Positions 22,364 to 33,451 of a DNA stretch of 64,000 bases are shown piece by piece. Source of the DNA: Aquarana catesbeiana (taxonomy: Eukaryota > Chordata > Amphibia > Anura > Ranidae); the NCBI RefSeq assembly GCF_042186555.1, contig NC_133326.1:97522144-97586143 (forward strand), in the 5' to 3' direction. The position numbers and the translations under genes are program-made. The notes under the pieces are model-generated. The model made no database searches and was not told the origin of the DNA. It saw only the letters and a list, made by a program, of their open reading frames with translations. Each line of letters begins with the position of its first letter. Position 1 is the stretch's first letter.

Positions 22364-23100
22364 AGGTAGTAGCACAATATATTCTATACCCCTTTTTTAT
22401 GATTTTTTTATGAATTTCTATGAATTTTAATCTTTATGTTATTATTTTATGATATGCATTTGATTGTATAATGTTTTTTATTGTTTTTGAGTATGTTGTT
22501 ATTGGGTGTGTGGTTAACAGGATGACAGCGGGTGTTAATGTTCATTTTTGTGAATAGATTGTTATTTGTGCTGCTTGTGAAACGGCCAGTAGGGGTCAGT
22601 ATTTTCACTGCCTTCACTTTCAATGGCAATGTAAGATTGCTGTTTCCTGTCTGTGGATATGCTGCCTGACAGTGACATCTCTGGTTCCGTCGGGGGGAGT
22701 GGCTATCGCCGCTGCCTCCGATTGCGTCATATTTCCATGAGGATTAATTTACTTAAAAGAGGACGGGTGACGCTGGTTGGCTCTGCCCCATGGACAAAGT
22801 TCTTGTGAACGTAACGTGTACGGGGGAGGAGCCACGTCCTGACGTCACCCGCTGCCATCTTGGAATTCCATACCCTCAGTGTCTGCTCTGATATGCGCTG
22901 TATATTGGAGCCCTTGTGAGTAGCTCTGGAGGTGGAAGTGGAGGGAAAGTCACTCTGGCATTGAAATTTTCTCATGTGGAATCTCTGTCTGCTGGGACTG
23001 TTAGTCCACCTTCTGCTCTTCTTTTGGATTTATATGAACTTTTTATCACATTTGCTATGTTTTATTGAGCCCTGATATACGCTGCACTCTTCTGTATATT
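22364..23100 (+). other. 3' tail of the plus-strand Penelope-like copy
   Basis: Non-coding and inverted relative to 19875-20810 (for example ggaggagccacgtcctgacgtca against tgacgtcaggacgtggctcc, and acagcgggtgttaatg against cattaacacccgctgt). It ends in aatgtttttgattgcc-poor AT sequence, then gcgctgcactcttctgtatatt. Short frames in this tail on both strands mirror each other and are not genes. Confidence 0.75.
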
Positions 23101-23132
23101 ATTGCAGTTTGGATTATGTGAAAGATCTTTTA

Positions 23133-23539
23133 TGCCGCGTACACATGACCAGACTTTTCGACCAAACTGGTCCGACAGAACAAATCCGTCGGGCAATTTG
23201 ATCAAGTGTGGGCTTCATCGGACCTTTTCTGTCGAAAAATCTGTCGGACTTTAGAAATAGAACATGTTTCAAAACTTTCAGATGGACTCGAGTCCGATCG
23301 AAAAAACCCATTCGTCTGTATGCTAGTCCGACGGACAAAAAAGGACACAAGGGCAGCTATTGGCTACTGGCTATGAACTTCCTTATTCTAGTCCGTTCGT
23401 ACGTCATCACGTTCGAAACGATCAGACTTTGGTGTGATCGTGTGTAGGCAAGTCTGTTTCGTTGGAACTCCGTCAGAACTCCGTTGAAAAGTCCTTCGGA
23501 GTTCAGTCTGACAAAAAGTTCGGTCATGTGTACACGGCA
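23133..23539. mobile_element. Harbinger-like MITE, diverged member
   Basis: Ends TGCCGCGTACACATGACC and GGTCATGTGTACACGGCA are inverted complements. The flanking 3-bp repeat is TTA (23130-23132 and 23540-23542), as for PIF/Harbinger. Internal inverted motifs (gtccgac/gtcggac, ttttctgtcgaaaaa) give strong folding. There is no coding capacity. Confidence 0.85.
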
Positions 23540-23670
23540 TTAGTGTTCAGCTGCATTTTATTGCTTACCTATACTCTTTTGCGCTGACTGTATTTATTTA
23601 TATTTTCCTATCTTTAAAACATTACTAATTTTGAATATTCATCTGAGCAAGATCTATTATAAGAGATCAT

Positions 23671-23723
<53 letters not shown>
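23671..23723. repeat. (AT)n microsatellite, left part
   Basis: A run of AT dinucleotides immediately to the left of the hAT element. The run continues at 24261-24292, so the element landed inside it. Confidence 0.95.
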
Positions 23724-23726
<3 letters not shown>

Positions 23727-24260
23727 GGGCGTTGCTAGGTCTACAAAAGATCTGGGGCTAGAGTCCATAGCAGCATAGTAAAGAAAGTCATAAGCTTGGG
23801 CGTGCATACACATGTATACACAGTAATATACGTGTGTGTGTGTATATATATCCCCAGAGAGCCCCCCACTTACATCAGGGTCCCCAGAGAGTCCCTCCTT
23901 ACATCAGGGTCCCTAGAGAGCCTCCTCCTTACATCAGAGTTCTTAGAGAGCCTCCCCCTTTCATCAGGGTACCCAGAGGGCCCCCATTTACATCAGGGTT
24001 CCCAGAGAGCCCCCCTTACATTAGGGTCCCCTGAGAGCCTCCCCCTTAAATCTGGGTCCTTAGAGAGCCTCTGCCTTAAAATCAGGGTCCCCAGAGAGCC
24101 CCTCCCTTGCATCAGGATCCCCAGAGAGCCCCCCACTTACATAAGGGTCCCCAGAGAGACTCCCCTCCCCTCCCCTTTGGGGACCCCTGCAGAGACTCGG
24201 GGCTATTGGCCCCAGATTCGGGGCTATAGCCCCAAAAGTCACCTCCTAGCAACGCCCCTG
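23724..24260. mobile_element. hAT-type element with internal minisatellite
   Basis: Ends CAGGGGCGTTGCTAGG (23724) and CCTAGCAACGCCCCTG (to 24260) are perfect inverted complements. Flanks are tatatata and tatatgta, compatible with an 8-bp duplication but ambiguous because the target is (AT)n. Between the ends lie a (GT)n-like stretch (23795-23850) and about ten copies of a 29-30-bp unit. Confidence 0.8.
23850..24160. repeat. About 30-bp C-rich minisatellite
   Basis: About ten imperfect copies of ccccagagagccccccac plus ttacatcagggt. Because the unit is close to 30 bp, a frame stays open and gives a decapeptide repeat (PREPP, YIRV). This is a repeat artefact and not a gene. Confidence 0.9.

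Positions 24261-24292
<32 letters not shown>
24261..24292. repeat. (AT)n microsatellite, right part
   Basis: A TATATGTATATA run continuing the tract interrupted by the hAT element. Confidence 0.9.
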
Positions 24293-24293
<1 letters not shown>

Positions 24294-24368
24294 TGAATAA
24301 AGAGAAAGGACAGCACAAAGCAAGAAAGCAAATGTGAAAAACAAAGAAACCAAACAATTTACCTTACA

Positions 24369-24741
24369 CATAGCTCCCAACTGTCCCTGATTTTGAGGGA
24401 TTGTCCATGATTTGGAGCAATGTCCCTCTGTCCCTCATTCCTCCTCATTTGTCCCTCATTTTGGTCTGATCTATATAGATGTATATAAAATGCACTTTTT
24501 ATCTAACAAAAAATGTTTTCCAGCACTTAACGCTTCATCTGATTTCTAAATTGCTGCATTTGTAAATTCCAAAAGCCAATATAAAGGAATAGTAGTGGTA
24601 AAAAAGCACTTGTGGGTTTAACCAATCTTGTTTTTTTGTACAATTCTCCTTTAAGGGGGCATGGCAGGGGGTGTGTCCTATGCCTGCATACTTTTGCTGA
24701 TAGGTGTCCCTCATTCTCATCTCAAAAAGTTGGGAGGTATG
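24369..24741. mobile_element. MITE with CATAGCTCCCAACT ends
   Basis: Left end catagctcccaact and right end agttgggaggtatg are inverted with two differences. The hexamer cttaca flanks both sides (24363-24368, 24742-24747). The interior repeats gtccctcat-type motifs (24420-24455, 24705). No coding capacity was found. Superfamily is undecided; hAT is possible. Confidence 0.7.
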
Positions 24742-24747
24742 CTTACA

Positions 24748-25501
24748 GAAGCAATGTATTGAATAGTGGTGTTTCACTGGCCCCCTAGACAGGCAAAGCA
24801 TTAAATACTGCTGCTGAGGCCCAAAGGCCACACAGAAGGGATCAAATGGCCACATGCAATGCTGCAACGCTGCAAATTAGGCACCAAGGTGCCAAATGGT
24901 TTCTAAGCTGTAGCTAGTTGTTTGCTACCTAAACATTGAATACATGACAAAGGACTACCAGGGCACTATGGGTTAGTTTCAGAGATAGCAAAGTAGAAGC
25001 ATGCTCCCTTGTGGCTTTATTTTGATGATTGAAACAGTGTAATTTATTTGTGCATATACATTTCAGCTTTAGCTACTTAGCTCTGTAAACAACAGGATTT
25101 TTACAACACAGAAGTTAAGAAAATAACTCGTGAAAAGGAGTACAATTTGCCCCCCGTTGGCTGTATAGAAGACTATATAGGATTCATAAGCAACATTTTG
25201 AATATTTACCTGATAAACAAACCTGACATCCTAGTTTTAAATGTATTTTTTTAAAGAACATAATAAACAAAGAAAGAAAACATATACAGGGCTATTATAC
25301 ATTTCCCATAATAATAATAATAACAATTTTAACCTCTTATGAGCTTTTGTTTGTGGTAATAAAGTCCCTGCACTTATTTAACAACATACAATTAATCTGT
25401 GTATTTTCATATTATTTATTTTCCCTTCCAGAAATGTTGGCCTGTTTGTACTAGTACTTTCCGACCATATTTTATTAGGGATGAATGGAGGAAATTCTAG
25501 A
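24748..25501. other. AT-rich intervening sequence
   Basis: No gene or repeat ends were recognised. A short (ATA)n-like run lies at 25305-25330. Confidence 0.4.
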
Positions 25502-25509
25502 GCCTAGGG

Positions 25510-25645
25510 CAGTGATGGCGAACCTTGGCACCCCAGATGTTTTGGAACAACATTTCCCATGATGCTCATACACTCTGCAGTGTAGTTGAGCATCATGGGA
25601 AATGTAGTTCTAAAACATCTGGGGTGTCAAGGTTCGCTATCACTG
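25510..25645. mobile_element. hAT-like hairpin MITE (136 bp)
   Basis: A nearly perfect palindrome. It starts CAGTGATGGCGAACCTTGG and ends CCAAGGTTCGCCATCACTG with two changes, and the arms meet around tacactctgcagtgta. Flanking octamers gcctaggg (25502-25509) and gcctagga (25646-25653) match in seven of eight bases, giving an 8-bp duplication typical of hAT. Confidence 0.85.
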
Positions 25646-25653
25646 GCCTAGGA

Positions 25654-26264
25654 CAAAGATGGATTCTCTCTCTGTCAGTACTATTACTCTCCTTCCTGTC
25701 CTTAGCTGAATCTGATTGCCCATTGCAATAGGTGACCAGCTTTACACTGTAAAGATTTAGGCTACTCAATAGGCTTGGTAAAGTTTAAAGGCTATATTTC
25801 CATTTTGTAGCAGTAATTTGACAGCAAATAACAAGTCTGAGGAAGGGTTAAGAATAAAGGGATGTATTTGTTTTCTGCTCTCTATTTTGATCTCATATAG
25901 AAAGCGATGAGGCTGAGCAAATGGTTTGGTGGACCATTAAGTTCTTGTACAAAACAAATAGTAAAATAACAGTTATGGGGTGTAATTGAGTGTGCTGTCA
26001 CGGGAATACATAACGAGACAGATATGTTATCAGAACATCTAAACTCTGTATTTACTAAAGGAGTCTTATTGAATTATACTTAATAGATGTGATTCTAGCT
26101 GCCTATGGGTAATAATTCTTTTGCACTTGAACTTGTATTATGGTTCAGTATATTGTTACTTGTCACTGCTTACTACAAGTAAAGCTTCCAGATTTATCTT
26201 TCAAAATGTTGCTACTGCATCTGGATGTGTTTTTAGATTATGAGCATCTTATTTGTTGGTTTAA
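25654..26264. other. Intervening sequence, nothing recognised
   Basis: Complex, AT-rich, no repeat ends and no gene. Confidence 0.4.
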
Positions 26265-26694
26265 CTTTAGTGACCCTTTACTTTGCAAATTTAGGGCAAA
26301 ATAAAAAGGTGACCTAACTTGCCTTCTCATCAGCAACATGTACTTACTTTACCTCACTCTCCAATCACTCTGTTCGGTTGCTGGGATTGGGAAAAAAACC
26401 CTATGTAAGCTCCAAATCAACTTGTTGGAGCTTACACGGGGCTATGAACTACTTCCCGACCCACGTGACAGTGCTGGGCCAATCATAAGGCACCAAATAT
26501 AGCAGAAGCGGAGTGAGTTAAATGCTCATCCAAGCCCAGAAAGGGCCAGGTATTTCATTTTGCCCACAGTGGTAGAATAGATCAGGCACAAGAGTGAGGA
26601 AAGGTGAGTAAATGCTGCTGGGGAGGGGAAGAGATAAGTACCCCTTTTATTTACATGCATAGGTAATAGAAAGGGTCATGTAAAGTTTGCTTTA
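26265..26694. mobile_element. Probable MITE with TGACCCTTT inverted ends
   Basis: Left ttaactttagtgaccctttac (about 26260-26281) opposes right agaaagggtcatgtaaagtttgc (about 26667-26690). The match is imperfect and the exact termini are uncertain. The interior has a gagctta/taagctc hairpin near 26408-26436 and a gcaccaaatatagcagaagcgg segment. No gene. Confidence 0.45.
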
Positions 26695-26696
26695 GG

Positions 26697-26970
26697 GCCA
26701 GTTCACACTGCCCACACACACTAAACCTCAGCAATGAGCTACGGTAGGGGGAAGTGGGATGTGCATTTTACCACATCAAACAGTTGCCTTTTTTTCTTTT
26801 TTGTGCAAACTTTATTTAAAGTGCACAAAAGTGACACTTCATTCATGTCACTGTACAGCAGTGTGGTGCATTCTGCTGCTGTAGAGTGACATTCCTGTGC
26901 ACGGCGATAAAATGTAGCATGTCTGTATTTTATTGCAGCTCCTGTCTGTGTTGCAGTGTGAACAGGACGC
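26697..26970. repeat. Repeat with GTTCACACTGC inverted ends
   Basis: gccagttcacactgcc (26698) opposes tgcagtgtgaacagg (about 26950-26965). The interior has a ctgtacagcag/ctgctgtag inverted pair. Likely a MITE family related to the segment at 30528-30800. Boundaries are approximate. Confidence 0.5.
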
Positions 26971-27230
26971 ATAGAAAATGATTGTTCTATGTGTGTCCTA
27001 GCGGTGACAGGCATTCTTCCAGTGTGGAAAAACGCTGGTCACCACAATATGTGTGATCAGTCACTTACAGTAGGGCCCCATTCCTATATGCTGCTCACTA
27101 CTCGAAGTTTATGATAAAAGGTCCAAAATATGTGCCTATGATTGGATACTTCTTATAAAATGTGGGCAACTTCATCTTTGCTACTTGTTCCTTCCAGCTG
27201 CAACTTGGACTGTGATCTTTTCCAGTAAGT

Positions 27231-27427
27231 GGGGTTGATTTACTAAAGGCAAATAGACTGTTCACTGAAGGTGGGGGAAGCTCTGCTGACTTCCATCATT
27301 CAATCATGTGCAAGAAAAAGTACTTTTTTTTTCCTTGCTTGTGATAGGGAATATTTTGCAAACTGAATTATTAACACATTCACTAATCCAAAGGGGACAG
27401 CCTATTTATAATTAGTAAATTAACCCC
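27231..27427. mobile_element. MITE, GGGGTTGATTTACTAAA family, copy 1
   Basis: Left end ggggttgatttactaaa and right end ttagtaaattaacccc are inverted complements. The interior gctgacttccatcattcaatcatgtgcaag resembles 59070-59095 in another copy. Non-coding. Confidence 0.75.
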
Positions 27428-28466
27428 AGTGTTTCTGTGTCACAGAGACTTTGTGGCTGTTTTTTCTTAGAAGGACCCAATCCTGGTTAGTGGTAAGTAT
27501 TTTGGTACTTTATTATGAACCTTAGGTAACCCAGAACTTGAAAGGCTGCTGTTAATGATGATGGCTGAAAATGCTCGTTGCCTGGCTGCTTCTGGATTTA
27601 ATATTTATGACCATAGATGGTTCATTTTTTGTTTCATTCAGAGAGCTAAAAAAACAAAAGCAGATTCCTCCATCCACACAAACGAGGTAAATGGAAGAAT
27701 GCTCCCTGCCTGGACATTGTAGTCTGACAGCAGCACTCACAAAGCCAGGGACAGCCAGATGTGGATCAGAACTTGGCCTTTTCAGCAGGGAACAGCCACA
27801 TTTCAATCCGTGTGTGGCCAGCTTTAGCTACTGACACAGAACAAGCATTCAACCAACAAAGTCAGAGTAAAGTTAAATCTCCTGATGTATATATGTTCTG
27901 GGTCAGTGACTCAGAAAGTACTGAAGACACTCCATCAGCATGGCATTCAAGGCCATAGCATTTTTAAAAGGATAGGTCATCAATGTCAGACTTCATATTT
28001 CCTCAGCATAGGATTGCTTTAAGTAATTAGGCATAGTTCTGATTTATGATAGTAGTAAGAATAAACCATAATTACTTGGTATTCGGAGCAGCCCTTTGCA
28101 AAATGAAAATGGCCAGGGTGCATATCTCTTTTAGTCATCCAGGCAATAACTCAGTGTGTGATCTTTGACCCAACTGACCTTAATGTGTCTTACCCATTTT
28201 ATGGCAGATTTGGATTATTGACTGGACTTTCACCGGCTGCCACTGACCCCATTCTGTTCTTAGTTCATATAGTATTCATATTGATGCTGTGTGCACATTA
28301 CTTTGGTTAAATGGATTCTGCAATAAGATATGGAAGATCTTCTGTGCACTGAAACTATGCAGCTCTCAAGTGTTTATTTAAAGGAAGAAAAAAATAGAAT
28401 ACACTGGATGGCTTGTGTTTTAGCCAAGTAATGAAATAAAGAACTGTTTCAGCAAATAGGGCAATC
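27428..28466. other. Intervening sequence, nothing recognised
   Basis: Mixed composition and no clear element ends. Short frames on both strands near 27550-27960 have no recognisable domain. Confidence 0.35.
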
Positions 28467-28799
28467 TTAAAGAAGAATTCCAGGTATAGATATTTTATAC
28501 ATAGTTACTCTAGTCCAGCTTGGTTGATTATACCATACCATACCTGGCTGACGCTCCTGGAAGCTTGAAATCACTAAAGTTGACACTGCTTCACCAATAA
28601 TCTCCACTTGCTTGCTTGACCTGCACCATGTGGCTGCCATGATGCATTCTGAATACATGAAGTCAGCCAACTGGTGTGGGCGCCATTCAAAGAATGCTTT
28701 GCATTTTGTTAATGAATGAAAAGCGTTCTCTGATTGAAGAAAGTGGAAAGCAGTGCAGTGATGGTGATCGGTGTGTCCAGAGATCCTCAGGTCAGATTA

Positions 28800-29509
28800 T
28801 ACAGATGACGGCATTAAAGGGGAGCTGGTCAGGTGAACAAATAGGAATCCATCATCAGTGACATGAAGAGTTGAGCTGGACTAAGGAAGATCTGGAACCC
28901 AGATGAGCAGGTGAGACATGTTGGGGTAATTAATATGTGAGAAGCGCAGTGGCTGGCAGCGTCTGGTGTGGAATTTGTGATCCTGAGGCCCAGAGCAGGA
29001 GATTGATGCCAGAGCCAACTGGTGAAATCTTGTTATAACTCTGCTAATTACAGGACCGACCAACGTATTTTTAAAGGGCCATACACCTCCTATATGTGAA
29101 TTACCTCAGAGAGGAAACAAGGAAGGCTTTAAGGAGCATCCTAAATTGGAGCATCATTTTAAGGCACCCCCTGCCAAAAGGGAAAGTGGTTCTAGACCTT
29201 GCTTTCAGCAGGTCCAACTCGGGAGGTGAGAGCAACGGTGGTGGGAATCACTAGATCAGTACTGTGGCGTACTATTACCCATGGAAGATTACACTGGAGG
29301 AATGTCTTTATTACTGGATGAATACACAATTCTTGTCACAAATATGTTTAGTCACTGCACAAAAGTAGAGACTTTATACATCACTGTGGAAGATTTGAGC
29401 AAATTTATTTTGCAATGTTATGTATGTAATTAAAGGTTATGATTTGTTTGCACTATATTCACTTTATATGTGACATTCATTAATTTCTACCTATTAAATT
29501 GCAAAACAA
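28800..29509. other. Interior of the TTAA-ended repeat
   Basis: Non-coding on both strands. It contains no tandem repeat and no further pair of element ends that I could delimit. Confidence 0.4.
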
Positions 29510-29512
29510 TAA

Positions 29513-29946
29513 TGCCCCGTACACACGGTCGGATTTTCCGATGGAAAATGTCCGATCGGAGCGTGTTGTCGGAAATTCCGACCGTGTGTGGGCTCCATCG
29601 GACATTTTCCATCGGATTTTCCGACACACAAAGTTGGAGAGCAGGAGATAAAATTTTCCGACAACAAAATCCGTTGTCGGAAATTCCTATCGTGTGTACA
29701 CAAATCCGACGGACAAAGTGCCACGCATGCTCAGAATAAATAAAGAGATGAAAGCTATTGGCCACTGCCCCGTTTATAGTCCCGGCGTACGTGTTTTACG
29801 TCACCGCGTATAGAACGATCGGATTTTCCGACAACTTTGTGTGACCGTGTGTATGCAAGACAAGTTTGAGCCAACATCCGTCGGAAAAAATCCTAGGATT
29901 TTGTTGTCGGAATGTCCGAACAAAGTCCGACCGTGTGTACGGGGCA
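29513..29946. mobile_element. Harbinger-like MITE, long form
   Basis: Ends TGCCCCGTACACACGGTCGG and CCGACCGTGTGTACGGGGCA are perfect inverted complements. The flanking 3-bp repeat is TAA (29510-29512, 29947-29949). Many internal inverted motifs (ttttccgac/gtcggaaa) are present. At 29766 an internal TGCCCCGTTTATAG begins a part identical in layout to the stand-alone 182-bp copy at 11895. No coding capacity. Confidence 0.9.
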
Positions 29947-30527
29947 TAAGACTCTGTAGGGAGGCGCAACAGATTTTTATATGATTATTCAAGGTGGAAA
30001 GTGTGCTATCACTGCCTGCCTTTTTACCTCGTTCAACCAGGGAACACTTTGCATTCATTCCAAGAATGCAAAGCATTCTCTAAATGGTTTTCAGGGGTAT
30101 TGGCCTGGTATGGTACATATAGTGCCTTGCAAAAGTATTCACCCCCTTGGCTTTTTACCTATTTTGTTACATTACAGCCTTTAGTTCAATGTTTTTTTAA
30201 TCTGAATTATATGTTATGGATCAGAACACAATAGTCTAAATTGGTGAAATAAAATTAGAAAAATATATACATTAAACTATTTTTCAGAATTAAAAAAATG
30301 ATAATTGGCATGTGCGTATGTTCACCCCCTTTGTTATGAAACCCATAAAAAGCTCTGGTGCAAACAATTACCTTCAGAAGTCACATAATTAGTGAAATTA
30401 GTGAAATGATATCCACCTGTGTGCAATCTAAGTGTCACATGATCTGTCATTACATCAGTGTTTCTCAACCTTTTTCCAGTCGGGGCACCCTTAAAAAGTA
30501 TTTTCAGTCTTGAGGCACCCCAGTGCA

Positions 30528-30800
30528 AGGCTTAGTTCACGTTACTGTGTGTCGCGGAACATGCGCAAAATCGCACTCGTTCCTGACACACAGACAAATG
30601 CTCTGCTCTTTAGGGGTGCCATTAAATCTTAATGGTACCTTACACATTGGAAAATGTGGGGTGCTTTTGGTGCAGTGCAATTTAAAAAAAAAAAGGTCGG
30701 GGATTTCCTTCCCTGAATTTTTGTGGTTAGGGAAGCCCATTGAAATGAATGGGCAGCACTACATGCAGCACGCAGCAACACAGATGTGAACCAAGGGCTT
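30528..30800. repeat. Nested repeat with TTAGTTCACG / GTGAAC ends
   Basis: Starts aaggcttagttcacgttac and ends gatgtgaaccaaggg, an imperfect inverted pair. It is similar in layout to 26697-26970. Contains an A-run at 30683-30694. Non-coding. Confidence 0.45.
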
Positions 30801-31190
30801 GTTCACATGTCGGGTTGGAGGGGTGGTAAAAGCACATGGTTAAGCTGTTTTTACCACCCCCAAATTCTTCCCCTTTAGCTGCAGAGACAACAGCTGGGGG
30901 TGTACACATGTTGTGGCTGCAGCTGGAGGTATACCCAGGGTGAATGGGGCTGAACTGCAACTACCCTGCAACTGTGTACATTGCACGGTTGCGGTGTAGT
31001 GATGCTGCATTAAAACAGGTGGTGAGGAGGCAACATAATGCCTCTTTACCGCCTGTCAAATGCCTCTGAAAAGTGATCTGTGCATAGGTTGCTTTTCAGA
31101 GGAGAAGCAGTCCTTGCTGCTATCACAAACAAGACCTACAAAAGCAGTTCTGATGGTACAGGAATGGGGGGGTGTCAGGATTAAAAATAA

Positions 31191-32092
31191 CATACGCACA
31201 CACACATATACAGACACATACACGTGCACACACACATACAGACACATACATACAGACACTTGTACATACGCACATGCAGACATGTGCACACACACATGCA
31301 GACACGTGCACACACACATGCAGACACATGCACACACACATGCAGACACATGCACACACACATACAGACACACATACAGACACATGCACACACACACACA
31401 TGTACAAACACACATACAGACAGACACATGCACACACACATACAGACACATGCACACACACACATACAGACACATGCACACACACACACACATGTACAAA
31501 CACACATGCAGACACACATACAGGCACACATACAGACAGACACTCACATGCACACACACACATACAGACACATGCACACACACACACACATGTACAAACA
31601 CACATGCAGACAGACATACAGACAGACATACAGACAGACACTCACATGCACACACACACATACAGACACATGCGCACACACACACATGAACAAACACACA
31701 TACAGACGTACACACACACATAAAGACAGACACTCACATGCACACACACATACAGACACATGCACGCACACACATGTACAAACACACATACAGACGTACA
31801 CACACACATACAGACAGACACTCACATGCTCACGCACATACAGACACATGCACACACACATACAGACACATGCACACATACACATGCACACATACACACA
31901 CACACATACAGACACATGCACACACACACATACGTACAAACACACATACAGACACATGTACACACATGCACACACACACACATGTACAAACACACATATA
32001 GACACATGTACACACATGCACACACACACATGTACAAACACACATACAGACACATGTACACACATGCACACACACAGACACATGTATAAAGC
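31191..32092. repeat. CA-rich compound tandem array (about 0.9 kb)
   Basis: Interleaved acacacac, tacagacacatgc and catgtacaaacacacatg motifs with higher-order periods such as cagacagacactcacatg. All six frames stay partly open and give His/Thr/Cys/Val-rich peptides, which are artefacts of the repeat. The array sits inside the hAT element. Confidence 0.95.
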
Positions 32093-32456
32093 CCTTTTAA
32101 AACTAATCTAGCTTCTAGCACAGTACCTTTCCAGTTTCCTCATTCAGCCAGGTACTGCACTGTAGGGGGAAGCAGAGAGCACAGCACACTCCCCTGCTCT
32201 TTACTTTCACTTTGCTGAGGTTGACGGAGCTTCTCACCGTGCCGATGTACAGTTCGGCAGGGGATCGGGAGATCGGGCTCATCTGACAGCCCTTCTCTCC
32301 CCTGATCCCGCGGCACACCTGAGAACCTCTGACGGCACACCAGTGTGCCGCGGCACACTGGTTGAGAAAGGCTGCATTACATATACCAACCTTTTTGAAA
32401 GGCCCCAGAGGCTGCAACACCTAAGCAAGAGGCACCACTAACCCACTAACACTGCC

Positions 32457-33451
32457 ATGAAGACCAAGGAACTCTCCAAACAAGTAAGGGACAATGTTGT
32501 TGAGAAGTACAATTCAGGGTTAGGTTATAAAAAAAATCCAAATCTTTGATGATCCCTAGGAGCACCATAAAATCTATCATAACCAAATGGAAAGAACATG
32601 GCACAACAGCAAACCTGCCAAGAGACGGCCGCACACCCAAACTCACAGACCAGGCAAGGAGGGCATTAATCAGAGAGGCAGCACAGAGACCTAAGGTAAC
32701 CCTGGAGGAGCTGCAGAGTTCCACAGCAGAGACTGGACACCACATGTACATAAGACACCAATAAGCCGTACGCTCCATAGAGTTGGGCTTTATGGCAGAG
32801 TGGCCAGAAGAAAGTCATTACTTTCAGCAAAAAACAAAATGGCACGTTTTTAGTTTGCGAAAAGGCATGTGGGAAATTCTGGTCTGATGAGACTAAAATT
32901 GAACTTCTTGGCCATCGAAGAAAACGCTATGTCTGGCGCAAACCCAACACATCACATCACCCAAAGAACACCATCCCCACAGTGAAACATGGCGGTGGCA
33001 GCATCATGCTGTGGGGATGTTTTTCAGCAGTCAGGACTGGGAAACTGGTCAGAGTTGAGGGAAAGATGGATGGTGTTAATAAAGGGATATTCTTGAGCAA
33101 AACCTGTACCACTCTGTGTGTGATTTGAGGCTAGGACGGAGGTTCATCTTCCAGCAGGACAACGATCCCAAACACACTGCTAAAGTAACACTTGAGTGGT
33201 TTAAGGGGAAACATGTAAATGTGTTGGAATGGCCTAGTCAAAGCCCAGACCTCCATCCAATAGAAAATGTGTGGTCAGACTTAAAGATTGCTGTTTACAA
33301 GTGCAAACCATACAACTTGAAAGAGCTGGAGCAGTTTTGCAAGGAGGAATGGGCAAAAATCCCAGTGGTAAGATGTGGCAAGCTCATAGAGACTTATCCA
33401 AAGCAACTTGGCGCTGTGATAGATGCAAAAGGTGGCTCTACAAAGTATTGA
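32457..33451 (+). pseudogene. Tc1-type DD34E transposase, frameshifted
   Basis: The transposase begins at ATG 32457 with a helix-turn-helix region (KELSKQVRDNVVEKYNSG). A one-base shift near 32535 moves it to the frame with IPRSTIKSIITKWKEHG and the basic GRTPKLTDQARR segment. Further disruptions follow between 32764 and 33116, where conserved traces of the first catalytic region remain (FSDETK, then HGGGSIMLWGCFSA). The final frame (33116-33451) carries FQQDNDPKHTA and PIENVWSDLK, with 34 residues between the first Asp of DND and Glu, the DD34E spacing. The stop codon is at the usual position before the right terminal repeat. Inactive because of frameshifts. Confidence 0.85.

Larger units (their letters stand above)
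19875..23100. mobile_element. Two Penelope-like element copies, tail to tail inverted
   Basis: The outer ends are inverted copies of aatatacaga(g/a)gagtgcagc (19875 onward, and ending at 23100). The homology runs inward for about 1.4 kb on the left and 1.0 kb on the right, so the two arms share their 3' sequence. The minus-strand copy (21330 down to 19875) has a GIY-YIG frame and a 3' tail. The plus-strand copy (21387 to 23100) has reverse transcriptase C-terminal sequence, the same zinc motif, a deleted endonuclease and the same 3' tail. Penelope-like elements often occur as such partly inverted arrangements. Confidence 0.8.
30456..32374. mobile_element. hAT-type element inside the Tc1 element
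   Basis: Ends CAGTGTTTCTCAACC (30456) and GGTTGAGAAAGGCTG (to 32374) are inverted with two differences. The flanking octamer cattacat is perfectly duplicated (30448-30455 and 32375-32382). No transposase frame is present. The interior holds a GTTCAC/GTGAAC-type repeat and a 0.9-kb CA-rich array. It is the youngest datable layer of this stack after the Tc1 element. Confidence 0.9.

Noticed and set aside
23796..24296. 166-codon frame with a proline-rich decapeptide repeat
   Set aside because: It spans a roughly 30-bp minisatellite within a hAT element. The periodicity explains both the open frame and the repeat.
31056..32121. Long Cys/Val/Met- and His/Thr-rich open frames on both strands
   Set aside because: They come from a CA/CAGA/CATG tandem array that avoids stop codons in several frames. 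No start context, domain or codon bias supports a protein. The resemblance to cysteine-rich peptides is compositional.
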